This document shows positions 30,041 to 37,374 of a stretch of DNA of 64,000 nt, one piece after another. The position numbers and the translations under genes are program-made. The number at the start of each line of letters is the position of its first letter. The first letter of the stretch is position 1. Source of the DNA: a virus; the IMG/VR virus record IMGVR_UViG_3300042260_000232, positions 1 to 64,000 of that record, one strand, 5' to 3'. Below the pieces are notes generated by a model. The model had not been told where the DNA came from and ran no database searches. It saw only the letters and a program-made list of their open reading frames with translations.

Positions 30041-30788
30041 GCTCTTTCATAAACTCAGTAATACACAGCCGATTGGTGTTTCCACGTTTGAAGCTATCAT
30101 AGATATTATCATCTGATGTAGCAAGCCAAACACTATCACTCGGAATGAGGTTCATTTTATCACATACATCCAACTGTATTTTTCTCATTCTATCATAAAC
30201 ATAGTCAATTGTAAAGTGCTCAATCACAAGTTCTGCTATTTGATGAGAGAAATAGTTATAGTAGTTTGACTTGATATGAAGATTGTAAAGTTTCACATCT
30301 GGACGCCGTGTGAAATACCAACCAGTTCTTAGATTTTTAAGACCAAACGGTTTACTAAGACTATAGAATACAGTTTCAATGCTTTCAGCCATAGGTATGA
30401 ATTGTGGCTTCGTGGTTCCAACATATGCTATATCTAATGCGATAGGTCCGTCATAGTCGAGTTCTTTGAAATTTCCGTCAACTGAACTTGGCACAGATAC
30501 ATATCTTATTTCACCATTTCTACAAAATGTGGAATCTACCCATTCGTAATCGCCATCAATTTTTGTAATATTCCTCTGTTCTTTTCCAGACCAGTAATTC
30601 AATCCTTCTGTAATTCCATTGATAGGATATACATAAAATTCACTTAGGTCAATGACAGGACTTAGCCATTCTTTTATATTTGTCTTATATCTACAGTCAT
30701 CATTGATTGGCATGATACCAGATTTTTTAATGAGACTATTTACTTCTGGTAAGACTATTGGTCTTACTTGTTTCGTAAATTTACTCAT
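30012..30788 (-). CDS. Truncated fold-type I PLP enzyme (aminotransferase-like)
   Basis: 258 aa, well short of the usual 370-400. YVYPINGITEGLNYWSG fits the cofactor-binding start; PIALDIAYVGTTKP supplies the D-x-[AS]-Y cofactor aspartate; ETVFYSLSKPFGLKNLRTGW is the S-x-S-K-x-x-G-L-x-x-x-R-x-G motif with the Schiff-base lysine. Thus the PLP core is kept and the small domain is reduced. The reaction could be transamination or decarboxylation. Tightly coupled in the operon (8-base overlap upstream). Confidence 0.7.
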   Translation of the reverse strand: MSKFTKQVRPIVLPEVNSLIKKSGIMPINDDCRYKTNIKEWLSPVIDLSEFYVYPINGITEGLNYWSGKEQRNITKIDGDYEWVDSTFCRNGEIRYVSVPSSVDGNFKELDYDGPIALDIAYVGTTKPQFIPMAESIETVFYSLSKPFGLKNLRTGWYFTRRPDVKLYNLHIKSNYYNYFSHQIAELVIEHFTIDYVYDRMRKIQLDVCDKMNLIPSDSVWLATSDDNIYDSFKRGNTNRLCITEFMKEHEGISELYS

Positions 30789-31380
30789 AGTAAATCTCTA
30801 ACTGCGCTCTGTGTCCACACCATACTGGCAAATCAAACTCGTGATACTTATGAGGATATGACATATAATAATCAAGCGGCATCGCTTTCAACTTGTTTGT
30901 TTCTGCGACATATGTCTGTTCCTGCAAAATTTCTTGAATTATTACTATGCGTGGTCGGTATAGTTGACAAAGTTTTTCAAACCCATCTATATGGTTCTCA
31001 TTGTAACTTAGTGTTCCTATGAACATTAACGCATCCACCTTGAAACTCACAGACACGTCATCATTCCAACCGCAATGCCTAAACTCATGGTTCTGTTTTT
31101 CTCGGTATCTTCGTCGTGCTCTAAGAAGAAGTCGTTTTTCTAAATCAAAACCCATGTAATGAGAAAAATCATATCTTTCCACTATTCTTGCTTCGCCACA
31201 TCCAACATCCACGACATTCTTGCAATCATTATTTTTTAGTATAGAAACAATATTTTGATGCAATGGTGCTGCCTCTGGACAATCCAAATAGTCGATAAGA
31301 GAAGGACCAGACAAGTCAATCTCACCTAAATACTTTTGCCCTTTCCAGTTTGGCCAAGGTATGTTTTCAAACTTATCCAA
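30781..31380 (-). CDS. Class I SAM-dependent methyltransferase
   Basis: 199 aa. Motif I NVVDVGCGEARIVER, motif II HYMGFDLEKRLL, and VDALMFIGTLSYNE as the motif IV region. The substrate is unknown; it is probably the small molecule made by this operon. It overlaps the genes on both sides by 8 bases. Confidence 0.85.
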   Translation of the reverse strand: MDKFENIPWPNWKGQKYLGEIDLSGPSLIDYLDCPEAAPLHQNIVSILKNNDCKNVVDVGCGEARIVERYDFSHYMGFDLEKRLLLRARRRYREKQNHEFRHCGWNDDVSVSFKVDALMFIGTLSYNENHIDGFEKLCQLYRPRIVIIQEILQEQTYVAETNKLKAMPLDYYMSYPHKYHEFDLPVWCGHRAQLEIYYE

Positions 31381-32500
31381 CTTTCAATACCACTGCTGCA
31401 CCAGTATCCCCGCCAGCCGCGCCCGCTACAAGAACATAGCCGCCGCCAACAGATACCGCTTCCTCAATTCCTTCTATTATCAATCTCGATAGAACTGGGC
31501 TTTGAGGGTGTCCGTAAACCAACGGACTTCCATAGTTGTTCATTACATACGGGTCGATTCCAAATTCATTTGCGAAAGCAATATCGTTTACAGCAAAAGC
31601 ATTGTGTTGATTGACTACCTTCATATCTGTAATGGATGCATCTGCATTTTTGAGTGCCATCTTTGCTGCATCCACTGACGCAATAGGCATCATAGATTTT
31701 TCACATCTTGAGTATCCATATGACAATAGTTGTATTGGTATCAACTCACTCGACATTTCTTTTGCGGTATATGGGTCGGTTACAAATATTCCACAATGCC
31801 CATCGGCAGGATAGGTCAGATTTCCAATACTATGAACTCCATGCGACTGAACGGGAGATAAACGAGCCAATCTTGCATGGTCAATCTTTTTAACACCCTC
31901 GTCTGCTTTCAATCCTAGTGTTTCAAAAATATATGGTCTTTCGGATAAAGAATAATACTGTTCATATCGTCTTACTGTAATGTCATCAACTTGCGATTTG
32001 CTTATACCCTTAGAGTTTGCAACTCTATCGGCAGTTTCCAGCATGGAAGTCTTGCCCCATGGGTCTAGAAGAAAGTTATCCTCAATCCAATTTTCTGTTT
32101 TGTCATACTCTGCCCACTGAACGATTGGGCCATTTGATGTTCTATCTGCTACCAATGTATATGTAGTGTTGCAAAGACCAAGTTCAACATTCGATGCTGC
32201 TTGATATATCGCAGTTGCACCAGTTGTGCAAGCCTGACTTATCATCGTCCCTGTTGTATGGACTGCTCCGATAAGTGCAGCACTCCAAGGTCCAGCCCAA
32301 AATCCATGATGCTGATGAACTGAATTACCGTATATAACAAAATCCACAATGGACGGATCAAATGATTTTGATTCCATCCATTTTTTAGTGGTGGCAGAAC
32401 TTAGTTCAATAGCGTTTTCATTTTTGAATGTTTTTCCGTAACGAGAATACGGAGAAGAATAATAAGCACGGTATGGAATGTATGCAGTTGAAAACATCAT
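31373..32500 (-). CDS. Thiolase-fold condensing enzyme lacking the second thiolase cysteine
   Basis: 375 aa. Nucleophile loop SQACTTGATAIYQAA with the acylation cysteine; VVNQHNAFAVNDIAFANEFG at the N-E-A-F-A position; PLVYGHPQSPVLSRLIIEG with the GHP histidine. The usual C-x-GGG second-cysteine loop near the C-terminus reads VAGAAGGDTGAAVVLK, so the proton-shuttling cysteine is missing. This suggests a condensing or decarboxylating enzyme rather than a degradative thiolase. It overlaps the DUF6356-like gene by ATGA. Confidence 0.85.
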   Translation of the reverse strand: MMFSTAYIPYRAYYSSPYSRYGKTFKNENAIELSSATTKKWMESKSFDPSIVDFVIYGNSVHQHHGFWAGPWSAALIGAVHTTGTMISQACTTGATAIYQAASNVELGLCNTTYTLVADRTSNGPIVQWAEYDKTENWIEDNFLLDPWGKTSMLETADRVANSKGISKSQVDDITVRRYEQYYSLSERPYIFETLGLKADEGVKKIDHARLARLSPVQSHGVHSIGNLTYPADGHCGIFVTDPYTAKEMSSELIPIQLLSYGYSRCEKSMMPIASVDAAKMALKNADASITDMKVVNQHNAFAVNDIAFANEFGIDPYVMNNYGSPLVYGHPQSPVLSRLIIEGIEEAVSVGGGYVLVAGAAGGDTGAAVVLKVG

Positions 32501-32730
32501 TCAGGTAATCTTTCCGCCTGTCCTGTTTCATATCTACGCTTTCGAAAATTTCTCAAATACGAAATCATAACACGGTCTGGAAGATTTGCAAAAAGAAACG
32601 GAAATATTCCATGTGCTACCGCAAGAAAGATCATAACGACAAAAACACCAGTGGAATATAGGCACCATCTTAGATGCTGCCAATATGTTTCTCCAACTGT
32701 GTTCAAATGCGAAAAGTCGAATATTTTCAT
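32497..32730 (-). CDS. DUF6356-like small membrane protein
   Basis: 77 aa. FSHLNTVGETYWQHLRWCLY, then a transmembrane segment (TGVFVVMIFLAVAHGIFPFL) and FANLPDRVMISYLRNFRKRR. The ..H...VGE.Y..H......... ....A..H...PFLF pattern matches DUF6356. The family has no known function. In this operon it could anchor the pathway at the inner membrane. CAGGAG ribosome site one base after the radical SAM stop. Confidence 0.75.
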   Translation of the reverse strand: MKIFDFSHLNTVGETYWQHLRWCLYSTGVFVVMIFLAVAHGIFPFLFANLPDRVMISYLRNFRKRRYETGQAERLPE

Positions 32731-32731
32731 A

Positions 32732-33952
32732 CTACTCCTGCCAGTTTGGATTAGTCAATGGGTTGCGTCCCTTTTTGACCACATCTGTATACATACGCTT
32801 TTTTAGTTGGTGTGCCGAAAGTTGTTTCATACCTTCTGGAACGTAAGTATTTACATATCGACTCAATTCGTCAATATAATGGTGGGCTGGCTGAATGGTC
32901 TGCGTTGAAGTTACAAATTGTCCACGTCTCCAACATAGAGCAGAGTTGTGTGAGCCAAACTCAACAGTGGCAACCCATAGTTTTGGCTGAATGTAATACA
33001 TCAAGCAACACTGATTGCACTTTAGGTTTGGGTTGTTGATATGATTGCCAGCACCGTCACTTGGGTTCACACCGTCACGAATCCATTTCAACGGAGCGTT
33101 TGCTTCGGGAATGATTGTTTTGATATATTCGTTGAGTTCAACACCGCTATACGATGTGTGTTCTTCTTCACTCTCATAAAGGTCTTCAACATATCGTCCC
33201 TGCTTTGCAGCGGTTCTAAAACGGATATTGGTTACCACCCCCGGTGGTAAGCTAGTTGCTTTGTCGTAGAACTCTTTCACAACACCTTCGTTTAGGTTTT
33301 TGACAATAATTGCATTGATACATAGTCTGCGGAATCCAGCCTCAACAACGTTATGGAAACCTTGAACTTTCTTTGCACGATGACTGATATCATGGTCAAT
33401 GGTCTCATACCAATCATCGCGTTCAAATCCACCATTCAGCGAAATAGATAGATTTACAAGTTTTGGGTCAGCGCAATTATCAATTGCACGTTTCAAATCT
33501 TTCACATAATTTTTGTTTGATAGACGGATGCCGTTAGTGACAATGGCAAGCTGATGGCCATACTTTGTTCCTACTTCAATAGCCTTGAACAAGTCTTTAT
33601 ACAACGTAGGTTCTGCACCAAGAAGTCGCATACTGACTGGACGAGGAAGCCTACGGCACATATCTTCAAACACTTCAATAGGCATATCTTTGTAGTGCCG
33701 AACAGGCGTATCGCAGAAACCACATTCCATGTTACACTTGTATGTCATATCAATATACAAGAACGAAAATGGATTTTTTTCAATGGTATAGTTCGGAACG
33801 TTGTGAAAAATTGGTGGACGATCTGGAAGAATCGTAATATTATCTTTGTCTGGATCGCCAGTCATAGGCAAGTTCATCGGGTCATTAATCTTTGATTTCA
33901 CCCGTGAGATTGGATCAAGGTTGTGATTGAATTTATCTTTATTATCGGACAT
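32732..33952 (-). CDS. Radical SAM enzyme
   Basis: 406 aa. The iron-sulfur motif C-x3-C-x2-C reads YKCNMECGFC (C73, C77, C80), followed by RLLGAEPTLYKD (the GGEP-like SAM motif) and LVNLSISLNGG. A C-terminal Cys cluster (KCNQCC ... LCWRRG) may bind an auxiliary cluster, as in SPASM/twitch enzymes. It is the first gene of the seven-gene operon behind a dual promoter (33983-34013). Substrate unknown. Confidence 0.88.
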   Translation of the reverse strand: MSDNKDKFNHNLDPISRVKSKINDPMNLPMTGDPDKDNITILPDRPPIFHNVPNYTIEKNPFSFLYIDMTYKCNMECGFCDTPVRHYKDMPIEVFEDMCRRLPRPVSMRLLGAEPTLYKDLFKAIEVGTKYGHQLAIVTNGIRLSNKNYVKDLKRAIDNCADPKLVNLSISLNGGFERDDWYETIDHDISHRAKKVQGFHNVVEAGFRRLCINAIIVKNLNEGVVKEFYDKATSLPPGVVTNIRFRTAAKQGRYVEDLYESEEEHTSYSGVELNEYIKTIIPEANAPLKWIRDGVNPSDGAGNHINNPNLKCNQCCLMYYIQPKLWVATVEFGSHNSALCWRRGQFVTSTQTIQPAHHYIDELSRYVNTYVPEGMKQLSAHQLKKRMYTDVVKKGRNPLTNPNWQE

Positions 33953-33982
33953 TACTCATCTTTCTGAATAGAATACATGCTA

Positions 33983-34013
33983 TATTTATATCATACATAT
34001 TGCCTAAAGTCAA
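33983..34013 (-). promoter_or_regulatory. Dual early/late promoter of the biosynthetic operon
   Basis: TTGACT (34013-34008), 17-base spacer, TATAAATA (33990-33983): both a sigma70 -10 box and a consensus late promoter. The -35 box overlaps the stop of the epimerase gene. Confidence 0.75.
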
Positions 34014-34933
34014 TGTATTTTCTGACTAAACAAGTCATAATAAAATAGAGAAATCCCATCGGCGGGCATGATAGTTGGCTTCCACCCCGTCAGCTTTCGT
34101 ATCTTTGATATGTCAGCCAATGTTGTGGTAGCATATCCTTTTGGATTGGACACCTGATTTATATTTAGGTCAGTTACATAAGATTTCAATATGTCAACCA
34201 CTTCGTTGACAGAAATGTTTTCTCCTGTTCCTACGTTGAACACTTCGTTTTTCACCTTGCTTTTCATCGCAACATAAAACGCATTGGCAACATCATACAC
34301 ATGGATGAAATCCCGTCTTGCCGAACCATCCCCATGAACTGTGAGTGGGGTTCCTTCTACTGCCATCCGAGCAAACTTTGAAATCATAAGACCGTTTGAA
34401 TCATCATTCGGTTGGCCATCACCATATACAGTAAACAGTCTCAGTATGGTATATTCCAACCCATAAAGATTACGAAACTGCTTACACAAATGTTCACCGA
34501 ACAACTTAGTCATAGCATAATAGTTCAGAGGATTTGGTTTATGGTATGGCTTGTTTGGTGTTGGATGGTTTCCGTATACACTCGAACTGCTTGCGTATAT
34601 CACCTTTTTTACTTTTTTAGCTGCCGCCGCCGCCAGTAAGTTCTGTGTGCCAACTACGTTATTCAAAAAGTATGCACTTGGATTTGTGAAACTTTCTGGT
34701 ATTCTTGCCTTGGCGGCAATATGTATAACATAATCTTGATCTTCACAAGCAGTCAAACAAGATGATATATCTACAATGTCACCCTGAATGTATGTAACAA
34801 ATTGTAAGTCATCTGGTTGCGGTTTCAGGTCTATTACAGTTACGTTATATCCTTCTAACTGTAACTTCCTTACCACGTGCTTGCCGACGAACCCTGCGCC
34901 GCCAGTAACCAATACGTTCCCATTGAATTTCAT
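34010..34933 (-). CDS. NAD-dependent nucleotide-sugar epimerase/dehydratase
   Basis: 307 aa extended SDR. VTGGAGFVGKHVVRKL (NAD site), VTVIDLKPQPDD, YASSSSVYGNH with catalytic serine, YYAMTK (Y-x3-K), RLFTVYGDGQ and RRDFIHVYDVANAF. This is the UDP-glucose/UDP-glucuronate 4-epimerase type. It may supply a sugar for surface or virion glycans or for the operon's product. A glycosyltransferase-like gene lies at 35758-36594. Late promoter at 34956-34963. Confidence 0.9.
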   Translation of the reverse strand: MKFNGNVLVTGGAGFVGKHVVRKLQLEGYNVTVIDLKPQPDDLQFVTYIQGDIVDISSCLTACEDQDYVIHIAAKARIPESFTNPSAYFLNNVVGTQNLLAAAAAKKVKKVIYASSSSVYGNHPTPNKPYHKPNPLNYYAMTKLFGEHLCKQFRNLYGLEYTILRLFTVYGDGQPNDDSNGLMISKFARMAVEGTPLTVHGDGSARRDFIHVYDVANAFYVAMKSKVKNEVFNVGTGENISVNEVVDILKSYVTDLNINQVSNPKGYATTTLADISKIRKLTGWKPTIMPADGISLFYYDLFSQKIH

Positions 34934-34955
34934 AGATACCTCATTTGTTCAAATT

Positions 34956-34963
34956 TATTTATC
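34956..34963 (-). promoter_or_regulatory. Late promoter of the epimerase gene
   Basis: GATAAATA on the minus strand, 23 bases before ATG 34933. Confidence 0.65.
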
Positions 34964-35042
34964 TGCCCCTAGCTATGCGGTTAGCGCAAACCGAGTCTTC
35001 CAAAATGTGGGTTGAAATAGGTCAATTTTACTGATATATTCA

Positions 35043-35050
35043 TATAAATA
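35043..35050 (+). promoter_or_regulatory. Consensus T4 late promoter TATAAATA
   Basis: Exact TATAAATA, 55 bases before the first microprotein of the plus-strand cluster. Confidence 0.8.
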
Positions 35051-35104
35051 CTAATGCTGCATTGCGGCATTTTATTTACACATCACACATATACGGAGAC
35101 TAAA

Positions 35105-35278
35105 ATGACTAACCTATTTTTTGCACCATTTGTAAAAATGTTCTCAAACAAATCCAAGTCGCATCGTTCAGATTTGATGACCTTGGCAAAAATTGAATAT
35201 GGCAATGACTGGCAGTGGGCATACGAATATCTTCTGAACTCTAACGGAAGACTTCCAACAGTTGGAGTGAAGATATGA
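35105..35278 (+). CDS. Microprotein 1 of a five-gene cluster, 57 aa
   Basis: MTNLFFAPFVKMFSNKSKSH, then LMTLAKIEYGNDWQWAYEYL. The LA..EYG.DW.WAY...L pattern recurs in small alphaproteobacterial and phage proteins related to DUF1127/DUF3563-type basic microproteins. It ends with the stop overlapping the next start (ATGA). Role unknown. Confidence 0.65.
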   Translation: MTNLFFAPFVKMFSNKSKSHRSDLMTLAKIEYGNDWQWAYEYLLNSNGRLPTVGVKI

Positions 35279-35439
35279 TTTCTGCGTTCATTACTTGGTG
35301 GAATAGAAGAGCGATTTATCGCCAGACATTCAACGAACTGTCAAGCATGTCAGACAGAGAACTATACGACCTAGGATTCACTAGAGGTGATATTCATGGT
35401 ATCGCACATGAAGCAACATATGGAGCAACAAACAAATGA
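35275..35439 (+). CDS. DUF1127 (YjiS-like) microprotein, 54 aa
   Basis: MISAFITWWNRRAIYRQTFN, then ELSSMSDRELYDLGFTRGDI. L-S-x-x-SDREL-x-DLG-x-x-R-x-DI is the DUF1127 hallmark. In Rhodobacterales and rhizobia such small basic proteins bind RNA and affect RNA turnover and nutrient responses. The phage copy may act on host or phage RNA. ATGA overlap with both neighbours. Confidence 0.8.
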   Translation: MISAFITWWNRRAIYRQTFNELSSMSDRELYDLGFTRGDIHGIAHEATYGATNK

Positions 35440-35609
35440 TGAATTTTATCAGAACTCTTTTTGTCCGCAAGGATGAGAAAACCATTATTGAAGAATATCT
35501 GGCAGACAGTCTAAGCCTATCAGATTTAGAACGCCGTCAACGCCTGATTGCACGTGGGGAAGCACCATGGCAACTTAGAGCAAAACAAAATTTGAAAGGA
35601 TGGATATAA
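35436..35609 (+). CDS. DUF3563-like microprotein, 57 aa
   Basis: MMNFIRTLFVRKDEKTIIEE, then YLADSLSLSDLERRQRLIAR. The YLA.S.d..DLErR.R pattern matches DUF3563, a relative of DUF1127. Basic. ATGA overlap upstream; TAATG overlap downstream. Confidence 0.7.
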   Translation: MMNFIRTLFVRKDEKTIIEEYLADSLSLSDLERRQRLIARGEAPWQLRAKQNLKGWI

Positions 35610-35671
35610 TGATAGACCCAGACCATACATACTTTCGCGGCCAGCCTGAAAAGAAAAAAGGAGGAAAGTAA
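35609..35671 (+). CDS. Tiny protein, 20 aa
   Basis: MIDPDHTYFRGQPEKKKGGK. AAGGA lies before the ATG, and start and stop overlap both neighbours (TAATG twice). Coupling and the ribosome site support translation. No family. Confidence 0.5.
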   Translation: MIDPDHTYFRGQPEKKKGGK

Positions 35672-35745
35672 TGTCACATATTCCATACTATGGCGAAGAC
35701 GAAGAACTGCCACGTCCAGTAAAGAAGAAAAAAGCGGGGAAATAA
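35671..35745 (+). CDS. Tiny protein, 24 aa, strong ribosome site
   Basis: An acidic then basic peptide (MSHIPYYGEDEELPRPVKKK...) preceded by AAGGAGG, the best Shine-Dalgarno sequence in the window. Its stop lies inside the terminator stem. No family. Confidence 0.55.
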   Translation: MSHIPYYGEDEELPRPVKKKKAGK

Positions 35746-35759
35746 ACCCCGCTTTTTTT
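35733..35759 (+). terminator. Intrinsic terminator of the microprotein cluster
   Basis: AAGCGGGG-AAATAA-ACCCCGCTTTTTTT. Confidence 0.9.
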
Positions 35760-36594
35760 ATATTCTACGAAACATTTTGCTTACGTTTCCGTTGAAGTTG
35801 AAACTTCCCATGTGGTCTAGTTTCACTAATGGGTCAAGCCACACCTCGCCACCTAGATTTTGCCAGCGGCGACAGAACGCATAATCTTCTGACAAATAAC
35901 GTTTTGATTCTGGGTCATGCATACAGTCAAAAAACAGATATGTCCATTTGGCAACATCTTCTGGAAGGTTTAGGTCATTTTTGAAGTATAGTTCTGGATA
36001 CGCTTCGATCATCTTTTCAAATACGCTGCGTTTGATTAGCATAAACCCAGTAGCGCCATCTTTCAACTTGACCAAACCATTCTCAATTTGAAGTGTTCGT
36101 TTCTGTGTGCCATCTTCTTGGTCTTCATACTTCCATTCATAATTGATTGCATATGATGCACCTGTATCACGGAGTTGGTTGCCAGCAATGCCGCTTTCAA
36201 TCGCAGACTTCACGCTGTTCCAATCAACTTCTTTCTTTGGATATGCGCCAACGATTACATCTTTGTCGTGTTGTATCATATTCAGAATATCAACAGGGTC
36301 AAATGTGATGTCGGCATCAATAAACATCATGTGCGTTGCTTTTGGGTTTGCAAGAAAGTATGCAACCATGTGACAGCGAGCACGTGGTATCAGTGATTCA
36401 TTTGCGCTTGTCGTTACCGAATATGGTATTCCGTATTTTGTGAAAAGAATATTTCCTTTGCTCCAAGAACGAAAAAATCCTTCGGTCAACATTCCACCAT
36501 AACAAGGTGTGAAATAGTGGACATGCGTTTGCTTGAGTTTTTCCAAATCAAGCGGCTTTCTAAACTGTTGTAGTTGCTTTATTATATCACTCAT
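35758..36594 (-). CDS. Family 2-like glycosyltransferase (GT-A fold)
   Basis: 278 aa. ATHMMFIDADITFDPVDILN carries the D-x-D metal/nucleotide-sugar motif; VIVGAYPKKEVDW and GFMLIKRSVFEKMIEAY follow, then YLSEDYAFCRRWQNLGGEVW, the ED acceptor-site region of GT-A enzymes. It resembles the phage and virus 'DAD' glycosyltransferases with unknown acceptor. A consensus promoter lies at 36604-36632. Confidence 0.8.
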   Translation of the reverse strand: MSDIIKQLQQFRKPLDLEKLKQTHVHYFTPCYGGMLTEGFFRSWSKGNILFTKYGIPYSVTTSANESLIPRARCHMVAYFLANPKATHMMFIDADITFDPVDILNMIQHDKDVIVGAYPKKEVDWNSVKSAIESGIAGNQLRDTGASYAINYEWKYEDQEDGTQKRTLQIENGLVKLKDGATGFMLIKRSVFEKMIEAYPELYFKNDLNLPEDVAKWTYLFFDCMHDPESKRYLSEDYAFCRRWQNLGGEVWLDPLVKLDHMGSFNFNGNVSKMFRRI

Positions 36595-36603
36595 TTAATA
36601 GCC

Positions 36604-36632
36604 TTTATACCATACTGACAATCAAATGTCAA
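36604..36632 (-). promoter_or_regulatory. Consensus sigma70 promoter of the glycosyltransferase gene
   Basis: TTGACA (36632-36627), 17-base spacer, TATAAA (36609-36604). It lies partly inside the end of the kinase gene. Confidence 0.8.
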
Positions 36633-37344
36633 GTGTCTGGTCGTTTGATTTGATTTCTTTTGCTGCACGAATCCATTTCTTGGCCTGTGGCTTTCGTGGT
36701 GGCGTGGCTAGGAATTTGTCAATATTTAATTCAACTTTTGCAAACTCATCAGCACGGTCAGTATCTTCTAGGCCACCAGAGTTGTCAACAACGTGAAAGT
36801 CTTTTGCACCAAATAGCTGTTGGAATTTCATAATATTATCTTGAACCGATTTCCACATTTTTGAAACTTCTTTCGCACCAACCGAACGTTCACGAGACGC
36901 ATCACGTGCAATAGCAATATCTTCACTTGTGTTGATGAATAGCATCATCGTGTCATACCCAAGTTCTTCCAACTTTTCTTTTTGGACACGAACTTTGTCT
37001 ACGTCCTTACCAGTTCCATCAATGATTAGCCCAAGACGCCCATCAGTATAAATTTGTTCGCGGCTCTTGGTGAGTTCTTTTGCACGTTGGCGTAACTCCT
37101 GTCCTTTTGGACTAAAGATATTGTCAGGAGACATTTCCATGCCTTCCTTGCCCATTAGATACTCATACATGTCATCCGAGTTTACAACCTTCAATCCAGT
37201 TCTGACGTGCTTTTGTCCTGTCATTTTACCAGAGACATAACTTTTTCCAGAACCGGGGCCACCAGCCAAAAATAGTGCTTTGAAAATATGAGGATCGTCA
37301 ACCCCCTCTTCAAGACGACGATTTAATACTTCATCAATACGCAT
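36622..37344 (-). CDS. P-loop kinase (zeta-toxin/PNK-like) with capsid-targeting N-terminus
   Basis: 240 aa. MRIDEVLNRRLEEG contains an (I/L)xE site (L-E-E|G). Next is FKALFLAGGPGSGKSYVSGK with Walker A at 28-35, then LKVVNSDDMYEYL, a RLGLIIDGTGKD strand and MLFINTSEDIAIARDASRER (lid arginines). This AAA_33/zeta-like layout fits kinases of nucleotides, nucleic acid ends or sugars. Packaging and injection are inferred from the N-terminus and late promoter (37367-37374). Confidence 0.75.
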   Translation of the reverse strand: MRIDEVLNRRLEEGVDDPHIFKALFLAGGPGSGKSYVSGKMTGQKHVRTGLKVVNSDDMYEYLMGKEGMEMSPDNIFSPKGQELRQRAKELTKSREQIYTDGRLGLIIDGTGKDVDKVRVQKEKLEELGYDTMMLFINTSEDIAIARDASRERSVGAKEVSKMWKSVQDNIMKFQQLFGAKDFHVVDNSGGLEDTDRADEFAKVELNIDKFLATPPRKPQAKKWIRAAKEIKSNDQTLDI

Positions 37345-37366
37345 TTATATTGCTCCTTATTTCTCA

Positions 37367-37374
37367 TATTTATC
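37367..37374 (-). promoter_or_regulatory. Late promoter GATAAATA
   Basis: Minus strand, 23 bases before ATG 37344. Confidence 0.65.
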
